64,000 bases of DNA from Acidithiobacillus caldus ATCC 51756 (GTDB lineage: Bacteria > Pseudomonadota > Gammaproteobacteria > Acidithiobacillales > Acidithiobacillaceae): NCBI RefSeq assembly GCF_000175575.2, contig NZ_CP005986.1, forward strand, positions 1,994,615 through 2,058,614, read 5' to 3'. The translations under genes were made by a program, and so were the position numbers. Shown here piece by piece: positions 43,682 to 58,067 of this stretch. Position 1 is the stretch's first letter; every line of letters starts with the position of its first letter. The notes under the pieces are model-generated. The model was not told the DNA's origin, did not search any database, and saw only the letters and a list, made by a program, of their open reading frames with translations.

Positions 43682-45466
43682 TCAGATCCAGAGTTTCTGC
43701 ACGCGCCGCCTGCCCAGGGCAAACTCGACGATGCCGCGACTCATGAGGGTGGCGGTGAACATGGATACGAGCACACCGATGGTCAGGACCAGGGCGAAGC
43801 CCTTGATGGCACCCGTGCCGAACTGGAACAAGGTCAAGGCGGCAATGAGCACGGTGATGTTGGAGTCGACAATAGTGGCAAAGGCCCGCTTGAAACCGGC
43901 ATCGATACTGGCCCGCGGGCTCATGCCCCGGCGCAGCTCCTCGCGGATGCGCTCGAAGACCAGCACGTTGGCATCCACGGCAAGACCAATCTTCAAAACG
44001 ATACCGGCAATGCCCGGCAGGGTCAGCGTGCCCCCCATGAGGGATAGGACCGCAAGGATGAAGAGGACGTTGACCAGGATGGCGAGGTCAGCGATGAGAC
44101 CAAAGGCGCGGTAGTAAAAGGTCATGAACAGGACGACGAAGAGCATGCCGAAGATCACCGCCATGACGCCATCGTGGATGGAATCCTGGCCCAGGGTCGG
44201 ACCCACGGTGCGCTCTTCCGAGACGTGGACCGGTGCCGGCAAGGCGCCGGCGCGCAGTTCGATGGCCACGTTGCTGGCGTCCTTGAGGCTGGAGAAACCG
44301 TCGATCTGAGCGCGCCCGCCGGTGATGGCCTCGCGGATGACCGGTGCCGTCACCACCTTGTTGTCCAGAAGGATGGCCATGCGCTGGCCCACATGCTTGC
44401 TGGTGAGGTCGCCAAAGATGCGGGTGCCGACGCTGTCAAAGCTGATGTTGACGATGGCCTGTCCCGTATTGTTGTCGATACCGGCGCTGGCGCCATTCAG
44501 ATAGCGGCCGGTGAGCACCGTCTCCTTGTGGAGTACATAGGGCGTACCGTCGACGCCGTAGTAGAGGGCATCCCCCGGCGGAATCTGCCCCTTCAACGCC
44601 GCCGCCATGTCGACCCGTTCGGCCACCATCTTGAACTCCAGCTGGGCGGTGGAGCCGATGATCTCCTTGGCACGCTGGGTGTCCTGCACACCCGGCAACT
44701 GCACGGCGATGTGTTCCTTACCCTGGCGCTGGATCTGCGGTTCCGCCACACCCAGTTCATCGATACGGTTGCGGATGACGACGATGGCCTGCTGCAGGGC
44801 GTCGTCCTGCATTTTTTGCGCTGCCGCCGGCGTCAGGCTCGCCTGAAGGATACCTTGACCCTCGGGCGCGAGCGCCAGATCCGGAAACTCCCGGGCAATG
44901 GCGGCCTGTGCCTCCCGCGCCAGCTGCTCGCTGGCCATCTGGACGGACAGGGTGTCGGGCCCCGTCTGCTCCACATTGAGATACTGCAGGTCCTTTCGGC
45001 GCAGGAAGCTACGCAGGCGATTGCGGTCCTCCTCCAGGGCGTGCTTGATCACCGCGTCCGTATCCACCTTGAGCAGCAGATACACACCTCCACGCAGATC
45101 CAGTCCCAGATTGACGGGCTGCGCGCCCAAGGCAGCCAGCCAGTCGGGTTCGGCCGGCTTCTGCGACAGAATGACCTGGGCATTACGGGGCAAACGGTTC
45201 TGCAACAGGGTCTCCGCAAGCCCCTGGGCGTTGTCGTTGGGAAAGAAAAAGGTAATCCCGGAGGCATCCGTGACCGTCCGGGTGACGGGGATGTGGGCGC
45301 TGGCAAGCCATCCCTGCATCGTAGCCACTGGCGGCAACTGCGTACCCACGGGAGCGCGCACTTCCACCGCCGCATGCCAGCCGAAAAAATTGGGCAGAGC
45401 ATAGAGGAAGGAGGGCAGCACCACCGCGAGGATGATGAGGTATTTCCACCAGGGGTAACGGGTCAT
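43682..45466 (-). CDS. secD: Protein translocase subunit SecD
   Basis: This 594-residue inner-membrane protein has six helices and a large periplasmic P1 domain between helices 1 and 2. Marks are the N-terminal LGLDLRGGVYLLL, the NRIDELGVAEPQIQRQG segment, and in the membrane core GLAVDANVLVFERIREELR. It forms SecDF-YajC with its neighbours. yajC ends nine bases before its ATG. Confidence 0.97.
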   Translation of the reverse strand: MTRYPWWKYLIILAVVLPSFLYALPNFFGWHAAVEVRAPVGTQLPPVATMQGWLASAHIPVTRTVTDASGITFFFPNDNAQGLAETLLQNRLPRNAQVILSQKPAEPDWLAALGAQPVNLGLDLRGGVYLLLKVDTDAVIKHALEEDRNRLRSFLRRKDLQYLNVEQTGPDTLSVQMASEQLAREAQAAIAREFPDLALAPEGQGILQASLTPAAAQKMQDDALQQAIVVIRNRIDELGVAEPQIQRQGKEHIAVQLPGVQDTQRAKEIIGSTAQLEFKMVAERVDMAAALKGQIPPGDALYYGVDGTPYVLHKETVLTGRYLNGASAGIDNNTGQAIVNISFDSVGTRIFGDLTSKHVGQRMAILLDNKVVTAPVIREAITGGRAQIDGFSSLKDASNVAIELRAGALPAPVHVSEERTVGPTLGQDSIHDGVMAVIFGMLFVVLFMTFYYRAFGLIADLAILVNVLFILAVLSLMGGTLTLPGIAGIVLKIGLAVDANVLVFERIREELRRGMSPRASIDAGFKRAFATIVDSNITVLIAALTLFQFGTGAIKGFALVLTIGVLVSMFTATLMSRGIVEFALGRRRVQKLWI

Positions 45467-45475
45467 GACCAGGCC

Positions 45476-45814
45476 TTAGAGTTTTTTGAGGGTACCCTTG
45501 GGAAGCATGAGCGACACGGCGTTGCGTTGCACCTTGACGACCACGCCCTCGGCCACCTCCAAGTGCAGGTACTCTTCACCGGCCTGCATGACCCGTCCCG
45601 CCAGGCCGCCATTGGTCACCACCTCGTCACCCTTGCTCACCGCCGCGATGAGCGCGCGCTGCTCCTTGGCCCGCTTCATCTGCGGCCGGATCAGCAGGAA
45701 ATAGAATATGCCAAAGATGACGATCAGCGGCAGGAACTGCACGATCATGGCTTCCGGGCCAGCCGGGGCCGCCGCGGTATCGGCATAGGCCGTGGCGATG
45801 GGGGACAGGTTCAT
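45476..45814 (-). CDS. yajC: Preprotein translocase accessory subunit YajC
   Basis: This 112-residue protein has one transmembrane helix (FLPLIVIFGIFYFLLIRPQ) followed by the family signature MKRAKEQRALIAAVSKGDEVVTNGG cut into a small SH3-like domain. It associates with SecDF. It lies between tgt and secD in the widely conserved queA-tgt-yajC-secD-secF order. Confidence 0.96.
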   Translation of the reverse strand: MNLSPIATAYADTAAAPAGPEAMIVQFLPLIVIFGIFYFLLIRPQMKRAKEQRALIAAVSKGDEVVTNGGLAGRVMQAGEEYLHLEVAEGVVVKVQRNAVSLMLPKGTLKKL

Positions 45815-45853
45815 GGGCGCTCCGATGGAATCCGAGGGCCGCCATTGTAGCCC

Positions 45854-48014
<2,161 letters not shown>

Positions 48015-48018
<4 letters not shown>

Positions 48019-49349
48019 GATCCAGAAAACCAGTCCTCGAGATCCGGCGCAGCATGGGGGAAAACCTGCACCAGCGCAATCCGCGGTCCCTGGCGCTCGC
48101 GCACCAGCACGTCGAAATCGCGAAAGGATACCCGCTCACCGCTTTCGGGCAGGCGTTCCAGACGTTGCATCAGCAGGCCGCCGATACTGTCCGCCTCCCC
48201 CGCCTCGTCGATGTCGCGTCCCAGGACCCGCTCCAGGGAGTAGATGGACAGGCTGCCGGCGCCGAGCCAGGAGCCGTCCGGCTGCGCCACCCACTCGCGC
48301 CGGCGATGCCCGAACTCATCGGGAATGGGCCCCAGCAGGGCCTCCAGCACATGATCCAGGGTAACGAAACCCGTGATGGTCCCGAGATCGTCCACGACCA
48401 GGGCAAAGTGGGGCTGACCGGAGCGAAAATGCGTCAGCAGATCCAGGGCCGGGAGGTCCTTGTGCACCGACGGCAGCGGTCGCAGTATGCGCTTCATGTG
48501 CAGGGTCGCCGTCGGTCGGCTCAGTTCCACCAGCAGGTCCTTGACGTGGACCAGCCCGACGATGTGCTGCCGATCGCCGGCGCAGACGGGATAGCGGGTA
48601 AAGCGGTGGGCAATGAGCTCGGCGCGAATGGCATCCATACTGGCGTCCTGCTGCAGGCAGACCATGTCGGCGGCTGGCCGGGCCAGATCACCGGCAGACA
48701 GCTCGTTGAAGTCCAGCGCGCGTTCCAACAGATCGCCGCTGCGCCGTCCCAACACGCCCTGCGCCTGGCTGAGCGCCAGAATCATGGCCAGTTCGTCGCG
48801 GGAGTGGGGCGCATCCCCCACGGGCTCCTGCCCGCGTAGGGAAAAAATGCGCAGAATCCACTGGCTGCTGGCGTTGAGGATCCAGATGGCCGGAAACATC
48901 AACCAGTAGAACGCGTACAGGGGTACGCTGACCCACAGGGCAACGGGCACACTGCGGCGGATGGCCAGGGATTTCGGTACCAACTCACCCAGGATGATGG
49001 TGAGAAAGGCGATGAGCGCAAAACCCACGGTCAGGGAGACCGAGTACAGCACGGCGCCGTCGCCAAAGCCCAAGGCAGCGAGCGCGGGGGCCAAAAGATG
49101 CGCCGTCGCTGGCTCGCCGATCCAGCCCAGGGCGAGGGACGCCAGGGTGATACCCAATTGGGTGGCCGAGAGGTACGCGTCCAGCTGCCGATGCATGCGC
49201 GCCAGAAGACGCCCGCGCAGGCCTTTGCTCTGCGCAAGGCTGCGCAACTGCGTGACCCGCAGGCGCACCAGCGCGAATTCGGCGGTGACAAAGAAACCGT
49301 TGAGCAGGATCAGGGCAGCAGCGAGGGTGAGCCCCCAGGCCTCAGTCAC
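48015..49349 (-). CDS. CNNM/CorC-HlyC family membrane protein
   Basis: About 444 residues. An N-terminal DUF21 (CNNM) membrane domain of three or four helices (LILLNGFFVTAEFALVRLR, TIILGELVPKSLAI) is followed by a CBS-domain pair (about 215-335) and a C-terminal CorC_HlyC domain. The family is called hemolysin-like for historical reasons and is linked to magnesium/cobalt efflux or ion homeostasis. Translation starts at a GTG. Its stop overlaps the queA start (ATGA), which puts it at the head of the queA block. Confidence 0.9.
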
Positions 49350-49392
49350 TGGCCCGCTCCATCCGAAAAGTCGAAGACCAAACCTCGGTGTT

Positions 49393-49986
49393 TCAGTGGT
49401 CGCCCTGGGTCAGGAATTTTTCCAGCTCGGCAAAGGTCTGCGCCGTTCCCGTCGTCTCGATCTTGACTCCCAGCTGTCGCCCAATCTGGCTGATGGAGAA
49501 TATGCCGCAGATCTCGGGGACACTCCCTTCCGCTTCCACCAGGGCATGCTGCCGCCCCACTTCCTTGAGGGTGACGACGATATCCCCGACGGTGGACCGA
49601 GCCACTTCCGCATAGGGGAGGACCTCGATGCGTCCACGACGGATCATGATGTCCTCCACCAGCACCTGGTCCCGCGGGATCTGTTTTTCGGCGGCGATCT
49701 GCACGGGCTTCTCACCAAGAATGTCGCGGGCGGTGATGATGCCCACCACGACACCGAAATCGTCCAGCACGAACAGCAGGCGCACGCCGACGTGGATCAT
49801 CTTCTGCATGGCCGCGTCGATGCTGACCTCGGGATGGGTGGTCGCCGCCGGTACCCGACGCAGATCGGTCATGACCTTGAGGGCATTGTCGTCCATCCCC
49901 ACGGGGCTCGAAAGACCACTATCGAAGACGCAGAGGCGGGTATCCGGCCGCAGGTGGCGATGGCTCAGGGGTCGGTATCTGGTCAT
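49393..49986 (-). CDS. Tandem CBS-domain protein
   Basis: This 197-residue soluble protein has two CBS motifs (residues about 35-95 with LLFVLDDFGVVVGIITARDIL, and about 110-175). CBS pairs bind adenosine nucleotides and act as energy or ligand sensors. The partner is unknown. I chose ATG 49986, which has GGGAG about nine bases upstream; an in-frame extension to 50115 runs into metZ. It lies between metZ and the CBS-containing CNNM gene. Confidence 0.87.
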   Translation of the reverse strand: MTRYRPLSHRHLRPDTRLCVFDSGLSSPVGMDDNALKVMTDLRRVPAATTHPEVSIDAAMQKMIHVGVRLLFVLDDFGVVVGIITARDILGEKPVQIAAEKQIPRDQVLVEDIMIRRGRIEVLPYAEVARSTVGDIVVTLKEVGRQHALVEAEGSVPEICGIFSISQIGRQLGVKIETTGTAQTFAELEKFLTQGDH

Positions 49987-50023
49987 TTTTCGTTCTCCCA
50001 AAGTAAGTTCAGAAAAAACCGGT

Positions 50024-51240
50024 TCAGGCGCCCGAAGACGCTGCAGCAGTTGCCGCCGCCTCAAGACCGCGCGCGAGATCCGCGCGCAGGTCGTCCACGT
50101 GCTCGAGCCCGACACTCAAACGCAGCAGCCCGTCGCCGATGCCCGCCGCCGCCCGCGCCTCGGCACTCACCCGGCCGTGGGTGGTACTGGCGGGGTGGGT
50201 GATGGTGCTCTTGGCGTCGCCCAGGTTGGCCGTGCGCGAGAAGATCTCCACGGCGTTCATGAGCGCCCAAGCGGCCGCCTGACCGCCGCGCAGATCGAAG
50301 GACAGGATGCCGCCCGGCAAGCGTTGCTGACGCTCGGCCAGCACTTGCTGGGGGTGGCTGGCGAGGCCGGGGAAATAGACCCGCGCCACCTCCTCACGCT
50401 GCTCCAGCCAGCGCGCCAGTTCCAGGGCATTGTGGCTGTGGCGCTCCATGCGCAGGGCCAGGGTCTCCAGCCCTTTGAGCTGGACCCAGGCATTGAAGGG
50501 GCTGAGGCTTGGGCCGGCGGTACGGACAAAGTTGCGCGGACCGGCCAGGAGTTCCTTGCGCCCGCAGATGGCACCACCCAGGGTACGTCCCTGACCGTCC
50601 AGATACTTGGTATTGGAATGGATGACGAGATCGGCACCCAGAGCCAGGGGCTGCTGCAGGACTGGGGTACAGAAGCAGTTGTCCACCACCAGGCTTGCGC
50701 CATGCTCCCGCGCCATGGCCGCCAGGGCGGAAATATCCCCGATCTCCGTCAGGGGATTGGATGGCGTCTCGAGGTAGAGCAGGCGAGTATTGGGACGCAG
50801 AGCGCGGCGCCAGGCCGCGAGGTCGTCCAGGGCGACGAAGGTCGTCTCCAGACCGAAACGGCCAAGGATGTTCTGCAAGAGCTGGATGGTAGAGCCAAAA
50901 ATGGAGCGCGAGGCGACGATGTGATCCCCTGCCTGCAACAGCCCCATGAAGGTCGTCAGACAGGCTGCCATGCCCGAGGCCGTGGCCACACAGTCTTCCG
51001 CACCTTCCAGGGCCGCCAGTCTTTCCTCCAGCGCCCGCACCGTGGGATTGGTGAAACGGGCGTAGATGTTTCCGGGACTGGTCCCGGCAAAACGCGCCGC
51101 CGCCTCCTCCGCAGAGTCAAAGACGAAGCTCGAGGTCAGAAACAGCGCTTCCGCGTGTTCCTTTTCCGCTGACCGGTGAACGCCGGCACGGATGGCGAGG
51201 GTTTCCGGGCGCCATTTGCCATGCGGTTCGCTTTTTTCCG

Positions 51241-51244
<4 letters not shown>
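50024..51244 (-). CDS. metZ: O-succinylhomoserine sulfhydrylase
   Basis: This 406-residue PLP enzyme of the Cys/Met metabolism family makes homocysteine from O-succinylhomoserine and sulfide. PLP lysine is Lys213 in SNTKYLDGQGRTLGG, with RFTNPTVRALEERLA, ATASGMAA and VDNCFCTPVLQQPL as family marks. The MetZ type is indicated by these segments and by its place after purF, as in Pseudomonas; a cystathionine gamma-synthase activity cannot be fully excluded. ATG 51244 overlaps the purF stop (ATGA). Confidence 0.93.
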
Positions 51245-52725
<1,481 letters not shown>

Positions 52726-53193
52726 GATGTTGCGACTCCCAATAGGAAACGGCCGGGGCCGTGATGGACTGCGACAGAGTGGTCACTTGCGGTGAGCCAA
52801 GCCAGGACGTCTGCCACCAACTGGATTGGGCAAAACCCGCCGCCCTGGCGATGAAGATGAGAACGAGCAGGATCACGCCCCCGCGCAGGAGACCGAAGAC
52901 CCCACCCAGAAGCCGGTCCGGCCCGGAAAAACCGATGGGATACAGGATTTTCCGCAAGAGAAAGGCCATCAGGGTGGTCAGGAACATCACCGCGAAAAAG
53001 AGCAGGAAATCGGCCAGGGGCACACGCCAGGGCTCCGGCAGGCCGGTGAGCGTGGGTGCGACCCACTGGGCACCATACTGCCAGGCCAGATATACCCCGC
53101 CCACCCAACCCATGAGCGAAAAGAATTCCCGCAACATACCGCGCAGAATTCCCCAGAGCAGGGACAGGGAAAGGATGACGAGGACGCCCACGT

Positions 53194-54564
53194 TCACCCA
53201 GGTTGGCATGCCGCTGTCCCTCCCGGAGCTTCCCCCGAGAGCAGTTCCTCGGGCAGTTGGGCGAGTACCTGGAAGGAGCCGAAGCACAGCACCAGGTCGC
53301 CCGCGCCAAGGCCGGCGCAAGCGGCTTCAAGGCTCGCGGAGCAGTCCCCACCCTCCACCGCGGTCCAGGTTAGCCCACGCGTATCCAGCGCCGCCAGCAG
53401 GTCCGGCCAGGGCCGAGTCCGCGCCGATTCGGGCAAGGCCACGGGAAACCAGTGCTGCACCAGTCCCGCCAGCGGGGCGAGGCAGGCATCCAGATCCTTG
53501 TCCGCCAGGAGATTGAAGAGGGCGTAGACACGCGCCCCGGGATGGCGCCGGAGCACGCTCGCCAGTTGCCGGACTGCCTGCGGATTGTGTGCCACGTCCA
53601 GAAGCAGGGTCGGTCCATCGCTTCCCCAGGGACGTAGACGCTGACAGCGGCCTGGCAATCTTGGTGGACAACGCCAGTCGGCACCGGGCTCCACAGCCGC
53701 GGCGGGCAGACGCTCGCGCAGCAGCCGGGTTGCGGCCGTCGCCAGCGCCAGATTGTCCCACTGTTCCCGCCCGCCCCAGAGCGGCTCGGGTAGGTGCCAG
53801 CACTCCCCGCCCATGTGCAGGACGCCCGCGACGGGATCCACCACAAGCTCCCGACCCAAAAGATAGATGGGTGCACCCGAAGCCCTGGCCGCCGTCAATA
53901 CGCTGGTACAGGGATCGTCGGCGTCGCCGTAGAGCAACGGTACGCCACGGCGCAGTATCCCTGCCTTTTCCCGACCGATGGCTTCACGACTGTCGCCCAG
54001 CCACTGCTGATGATCCATGTCCACCGTGGTGATGATGCTAAGGTCTGGGTGGACGGCGTTGACGGCATCCAGCCGTCCGCCCATCCCCACTTCCAGGATG
54101 AGCAGCTCCGGCGCGGCGGCCCGCACCAACAATAGGGCCGCCAGGGTAGCCAGTTCGAAATAGGTGAGGGGAATGTGGCCAGCGTCTTGGGCCACCTCCT
54201 CCAAGGCAGCAAGCCACTGCCCTTCGGTCAATACCGTGCCATCGATGCGCAGGCGCTCGACAAAACGCCATAGGTGCGGGCTGGTGTAGGCGGCAACGCG
54301 ATAACCCGCCTGCCGGTACAGGCTCTCGAGGTAGGCAACCGTGGAGCCTTTGCCATTGGTGCCAGCCACCGTGATCACCGGCCACGGCTGCCGCGGCGCG
54401 ATCTCGAGCTCGGCCATGGCTGCCCGCATGCGTGCAAGACCCAGCTCTATATGCCCCGGCGCTCCCGCAAGGGCCATGACCCGGGCATTGACACGATCCG
54501 CGGGCACGGCGCCGGGCGCTTGAACCAAGCGCGCCCGAGCCGCTTCAGACTGCACGCTCGCCAT
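53194..54564 (-). CDS. folC: Bifunctional dihydrofolate/folylpolyglutamate synthase
   Basis: About 456 residues. The Mur-ligase-type ATP loop is [18 protein letters not shown] (about 65-82), followed by [15 protein letters not shown], the [15 protein letters not shown] motif with catalytic Glu and the [10 protein letters not shown] histidine. The C-terminal domain contains [16 protein letters not shown]. It adds glutamate to dihydropteroate and folates. ATG 54564 overlaps the end of accD; GTG 54555 is an alternative. The SPOR-domain gene dedD, usual between folC and cvpA in Pseudomonas, is missing. Confidence 0.96.
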   Translation of the reverse strand: MASVQSEAARARLVQAPGAVPADRVNARVMALAGAPGHIELGLARMRAAMAELEIAPRQPWPVITVAGTNGKGSTVAYLESLYRQAGYRVAAYTSPHLWRFVERLRIDGTVLTEGQWLAALEEVAQDAGHIPLTYFELATLAALLLVRAAAPELLILEVGMGGRLDAVNAVHPDLSIITTVDMDHQQWLGDSREAIGREKAGILRRGVPLLYGDADDPCTSVLTAARASGAPIYLLGRELVVDPVAGVLHMGGECWHLPEPLWGGREQWDNLALATAATRLLRERLPAAAVEPGADWRCPPRLPGRCQRLRPWGSDGPTLLLDVAHNPQAVRQLASVLRRHPGARVYALFNLLADKDLDACLAPLAGLVQHWFPVALPESARTRPWPDLLAALDTRGLTWTAVEGGDCSASLEAACAGLGAGDLVLCFGSFQVLAQLPEELLSGEAPGGTAACQPG

Positions 54565-55429
54565 GGCCAAGAATGGCGATGATCTCGGCGATACGGTCGC
54601 GCAGTTCACGCCGATCGACGATCTGATCGATGGCACCGTGTTCCAGTAAATATTCCGAACGCTGAAAACCCTCGGGCAGCTTCTCGCGAATGGTCTGCTC
54701 GATGACCCGAGGACCGGCAAAACCGATGAGCGCCCGTGGTTCCGCGATGAGGATGTCGCCCAGGGTGGCGAGGCTCGCCGAGACCCCACCCATGGTCGGG
54801 TCCGTGAGCACCGAGATGTAAGGGATGCCCATCTTTGCCAAGCGCTCGACGGCCGCCGCCGTCTTGGCCATCTGCATCAGCGAGAGCAGACCTTCCTGCA
54901 TGCGGGCACCGCCGCTGGCGCTGAAACAGATGAAGGGACAACGTTCCACCATGGCCGCCTCGGCGGCTTTCACGAAACGCGCCCCCACCACGGAACCCAT
55001 GCTGCCCCCCATGAACTCGAACGCAAAGGCCGCCACCACCACGGGCTGGCCCTTGAGGAAGCCGCGCATGGCCACCAGGGCGTCCTTCTCGCCGCTCTTT
55101 TCCTGGGCCTCCTGCAAGCGCTCCTTGTATTTCTTTTGATCCCGAAAACGTAAGGGATCCACCGGGGTCAGTTCTGCGCCCAGTTCGAGCTGCGGCTCGG
55201 GGTCCAGAAAAAAGCGCAGACGCTGCCGTGCCGTGAGGCGCTGATGGTGGCCGCAGTGCGGACAGACGAACAGATTGGCCTCGAGCTCCGTCCGATACAG
55301 CACCGCCTGACAGGTGGGGCACTTGGACCAGAGTCCCTCGGGTACGGCACTGCGCCGCCCCTCTTTGGCCAGGGGCTGCTCTGGGCCCTTCTTGATCTTG
55401 GGTGGCAGTACGCGGTCGAACCAGCTCAC
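54545..55429 (-). CDS. accD: Acetyl-CoA carboxylase carboxyltransferase beta subunit
   Basis: This 294-residue subunit works with AccA to transfer carboxyl from biotin to acetyl-CoA. An N-terminal zinc ribbon has Cys37, Cys40, Cys56 and Cys59 (CPTC, CPHC). The crotonase-like core shows [29 protein letters not shown] and the ADPTMGG-like [13 protein letters not shown]. Translation starts at a GTG ([13 protein letters not shown]) whose last bases form the trpA stop (GTGA), so it is coupled to trpA. Confidence 0.97.
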   Translation of the reverse strand: MSWFDRVLPPKIKKGPEQPLAKEGRRSAVPEGLWSKCPTCQAVLYRTELEANLFVCPHCGHHQRLTARQRLRFFLDPEPQLELGAELTPVDPLRFRDQKKYKERLQEAQEKSGEKDALVAMRGFLKGQPVVVAAFAFEFMGGSMGSVVGARFVKAAEAAMVERCPFICFSASGGARMQEGLLSLMQMAKTAAAVERLAKMGIPYISVLTDPTMGGVSASLATLGDILIAEPRALIGFAGPRVIEQTIREKLPEGFQRSEYLLEHGAIDQIVDRRELRDRIAEIIAILGHGERAV

Positions 55430-56235
55430 GCCGACACCCGCGCGTGCTCTGCCAAGGCCGCCGCTATGGGAGCCAGAAAGGCCTGGGCCACCTGCGCGGC
55501 AGTGTCCGCCGCATCGGCGAGCCGCTCTACGAGAGCCGAGCCAATCACCACGGCATCGGCACCACCCTGGGCCAACACCCTGGCGGTGGCAGCATCGCGA
55601 ATACCAAAGCCGATGGCTACGGGCAGGCTCAGGGCAGCGCGCAACTGCTGCACCCGCTCCAGCACCCCGTGCCAATCCCGCTGCGTTGCCCCGGTGATCC
55701 CGCGCAGGGAGACGTAATAGACGAAACCACTGCCGAGCTCGCGCACCGCCGCCACACGTTCGGCACCGCTGGTGGGGGCCAGCAGGAAGATGGGATCGAT
55801 GCCAACCGAGCGCAGCACGGCGCTCTCCCGCCGTCCCTCTTCGGGCGTCAGGTCGACGATGATGGTACCATCCACACCCACCGCGGCTGCCTCCCGGGCA
55901 AAATCCTCGATCCCCATGGCCTCGATGGGGTTGAGATAGCCCATGAGCACGATGGGGGTATGCTGGTTCCCCTCACGAAATTCCGCGACCCAGGCCAGGA
56001 CCTGGCGCAGATGGACACCGCGGGACAGCGCCCGCTCGTTGGCGCGCTGAATAGTGGGGCCATCGGCCATGGGGTCCGAGAAGGGCACGCCGAGCTCGAG
56101 GATATCGGCCCCAGCGGCCACCAGAGCGTGGAGGATGGGCACGGTGGCTGCCGGGTCCGGATCGCCCGCCGTGACAAAGGGGATGAGCGCGGTGCGCCCG
56201 CGCAGCTTGGAAAAACAGTTCGTCAGCCGACTCAT
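55426..56235 (-). CDS. trpA: Tryptophan synthase alpha chain
   Basis: This 269-residue TIM barrel cleaves indole-3-glycerol phosphate to indole. Catalytic Glu is in [18 protein letters not shown], and the Asp is in [13 protein letters not shown]. The phosphate loop [10 protein letters not shown] and the ending [13 protein letters not shown] are intact. ATG 56235 overlaps the trpB stop (ATGA). Confidence 0.97.
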   Translation of the reverse strand: MSRLTNCFSKLRGRTALIPFVTAGDPDPAATVPILHALVAAGADILELGVPFSDPMADGPTIQRANERALSRGVHLRQVLAWVAEFREGNQHTPIVLMGYLNPIEAMGIEDFAREAAAVGVDGTIIVDLTPEEGRRESAVLRSVGIDPIFLLAPTSGAERVAAVRELGSGFVYYVSLRGITGATQRDWHGVLERVQQLRAALSLPVAIGFGIRDAATARVLAQGGADAVVIGSALVERLADAADTAAQVAQAFLAPIAAALAEHARVSA

Positions 56236-57431
56236 AGCGCGATGCCCTCCCGTGCCGCCACGGTGTGGATGTCCTTGTCGCCTCGGCCCGAGAGATTGAC
56301 GACGATACTCTGATCCCGACGCATCTGTGGCGCAAGCTTGAAGGCGTAGGCCAGGGCGTGGGCCGTTTCCAGCGCCGGGATGATCCCTTCGCGCCGACTG
56401 AGGGTGTGGAAGGCGGCCAGCGCCTCCTCGTCCGTGGCTACCACATATTCGGCGCGGCCGCTGTCTTTGAGATAGGCGTGTTCCGGGCCGACCCCAGGGT
56501 AGTCGAGCCCCGCCGAGATGGAGTGGGTAGGCAGTATCTGACCATTGCCGTCCTCCATGAGGTAAGTCCGGTTGCCGTGCAGTACGCCCGGTCGACCGGA
56601 ATTGAGAGGGGCAGCGTGCTTGCCGCTGGCAAGGCCGAGACCACCCGCCTCCACACCGATGAGGCGCACCTCGGGATCGTCGATGAACGCGGCAAAAAGC
56701 CCAATGGCGTTGCTGCCACCACCGACACAGGCGATACAGGCCGACGGCAGACTGCCGGTCTGCTCCAGACACTGGGCGCGGGCTTCATCACCGATGACCC
56801 GATGAAAATCCCGCACCATGGCCGGATATGGGTGCGGCCCCGCCACGGTACCGATGACGTAGAAAGTATCCTCCACTCGGGTCACCCACTCGCGCAGGGC
56901 CTCGTTGAGGGCATCCTTGAGGGTGCGCGTGCCGCTATCCACCGCCACCACCTGCGCCCCCAGCAAACGCATGCGATAGACGTTGCTGGACTGACGCTGG
57001 ATATCGTCGGCACCCATGAAGACCGTGCATTCCATACCATAGCGAGTGGCCACCGTCGCCGTCGCCACCCCATGCTGCCCTGCACCGGTTTCGGCAATGA
57101 GACGCCCCTTGCCCATGCGCCGCGCCAAGAGCGCCTGCCCGACGGCATTGTTGATCTTGTGGGCGCCGGTGTGGTTGAGATCCTCGCGTTTGAGGTAGAT
57201 CTGCGCTCCCCCCAACTCACGGGAGATCCTCGCGGCATGGTAAAGGGGATTGGGGCGACCGACGAACTGCCGCAGTTCGCTGTGCAGTTCCCCGCGAAAC
57301 TCCGGATCCTGCTGCGCGGCAGCGTAGGCCGCCTGCAATTCGTCCAGAGCCGGTACCAGGGTCTCGGCGACAAAGCGACCGCCGTAGGGGCCATAGTGTC
57401 CATGCTCGTCCGGCTGGTGATAGTTGGCCAT
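56232..57431 (-). CDS. trpB: Tryptophan synthase beta chain
   Basis: This 399-residue PLP enzyme condenses indole with serine. The PLP lysine is Lys92 in [29 protein letters not shown] and the PLP phosphate loop [15 protein letters not shown] are present. The enzyme forms the alpha2-beta2 complex with TrpA. Its ATG follows the trpF stop with no intervening base. Confidence 0.98.
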   Translation of the reverse strand: MANYHQPDEHGHYGPYGGRFVAETLVPALDELQAAYAAAQQDPEFRGELHSELRQFVGRPNPLYHAARISRELGGAQIYLKREDLNHTGAHKINNAVGQALLARRMGKGRLIAETGAGQHGVATATVATRYGMECTVFMGADDIQRQSSNVYRMRLLGAQVVAVDSGTRTLKDALNEALREWVTRVEDTFYVIGTVAGPHPYPAMVRDFHRVIGDEARAQCLEQTGSLPSACIACVGGGSNAIGLFAAFIDDPEVRLIGVEAGGLGLASGKHAAPLNSGRPGVLHGNRTYLMEDGNGQILPTHSISAGLDYPGVGPEHAYLKDSGRAEYVVATDEEALAAFHTLSRREGIIPALETAHALAYAFKLAPQMRRDQSIVVNLSGRGDKDIHTVAAREGIAL

Positions 57432-58058
57432 TCAGGTCTCCTGTAGAGCCGCGCGGGCGCAGTGAATGAAATTCCTTATTTTGCCACGATCCTTCTGCCC
57501 CGGCGATACTTCCACGCCGCTACTGACGTCCACGGCATAGGGGCGCGCCAGACGCACCGCTTGGGCAACGTTATCCACCCGCAGACCGCCCGCAAGGATC
57601 AGGGCCACACCCAGATCCGCGGGCAGCGGCCACCACGCAAAGGCCTCGCCGGAGCCACCATAGACCCGCTCGTTTTCCTTATCCAATAGCAGCGCCTGGG
57701 CCCCGGGAAAGCGCCGACGCCAGGGGTGCAGGTCCGTGGGACCCGATAGCCGTAAGGCCTTGATGTAGGGCCTTCCGAATCCGCTGCAGAACTCGTCCGT
57801 CTCGTCGCCATGAAACTGAAGCAGGTCCAGCAGACATTGCTCCGTAACCGCACGCACCCAGTGCGCCTCGGGGTTGACGAACAGACCGACACGGGTGACG
57901 AAGGGCGGTAGGGCCGCGAGAATGGCCTGCGCCGTCGCGATCTCCACGTAGCGCGGGCTCGGCGGATAAAAAACCAGACCGATGGCATCCGCGCCCGCCT
58001 CGGCGGCGGCAAGGGCGTCTTCGACTCGGGTGATCCCACAGATCTTGATACGCAGCAT
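57432..58058 (-). CDS. trpF: Phosphoribosylanthranilate isomerase
   Basis: This 208-residue TIM barrel catalyses the Amadori step of tryptophan synthesis. The N-terminus KICGITRVEDALAAAEAGAD has the catalytic Cys, AIGLVFYPPSPRYV follows, and VDVSSGVEVSPGQKD ends the barrel with the catalytic Asp region earlier (LQFHGDE). The trpF-trpB-trpA set is separate from trpE, trpG, trpD and trpC, none of which is in the window. Confidence 0.97.
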   Translation of the reverse strand: MLRIKICGITRVEDALAAAEAGADAIGLVFYPPSPRYVEIATAQAILAALPPFVTRVGLFVNPEAHWVRAVTEQCLLDLLQFHGDETDEFCSGFGRPYIKALRLSGPTDLHPWRRRFPGAQALLLDKENERVYGGSGEAFAWWPLPADLGVALILAGGLRVDNVAQAVRLARPYAVDVSSGVEVSPGQKDRGKIRNFIHCARAALQET

Positions 58059-58067
58059 GGCCCTAAT

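Noticed and set aside
44174-45850. 558-codon open frame opposite secD and yajC
   Set aside because: It is a shadow of two well-supported genes and has no recognisable domain.
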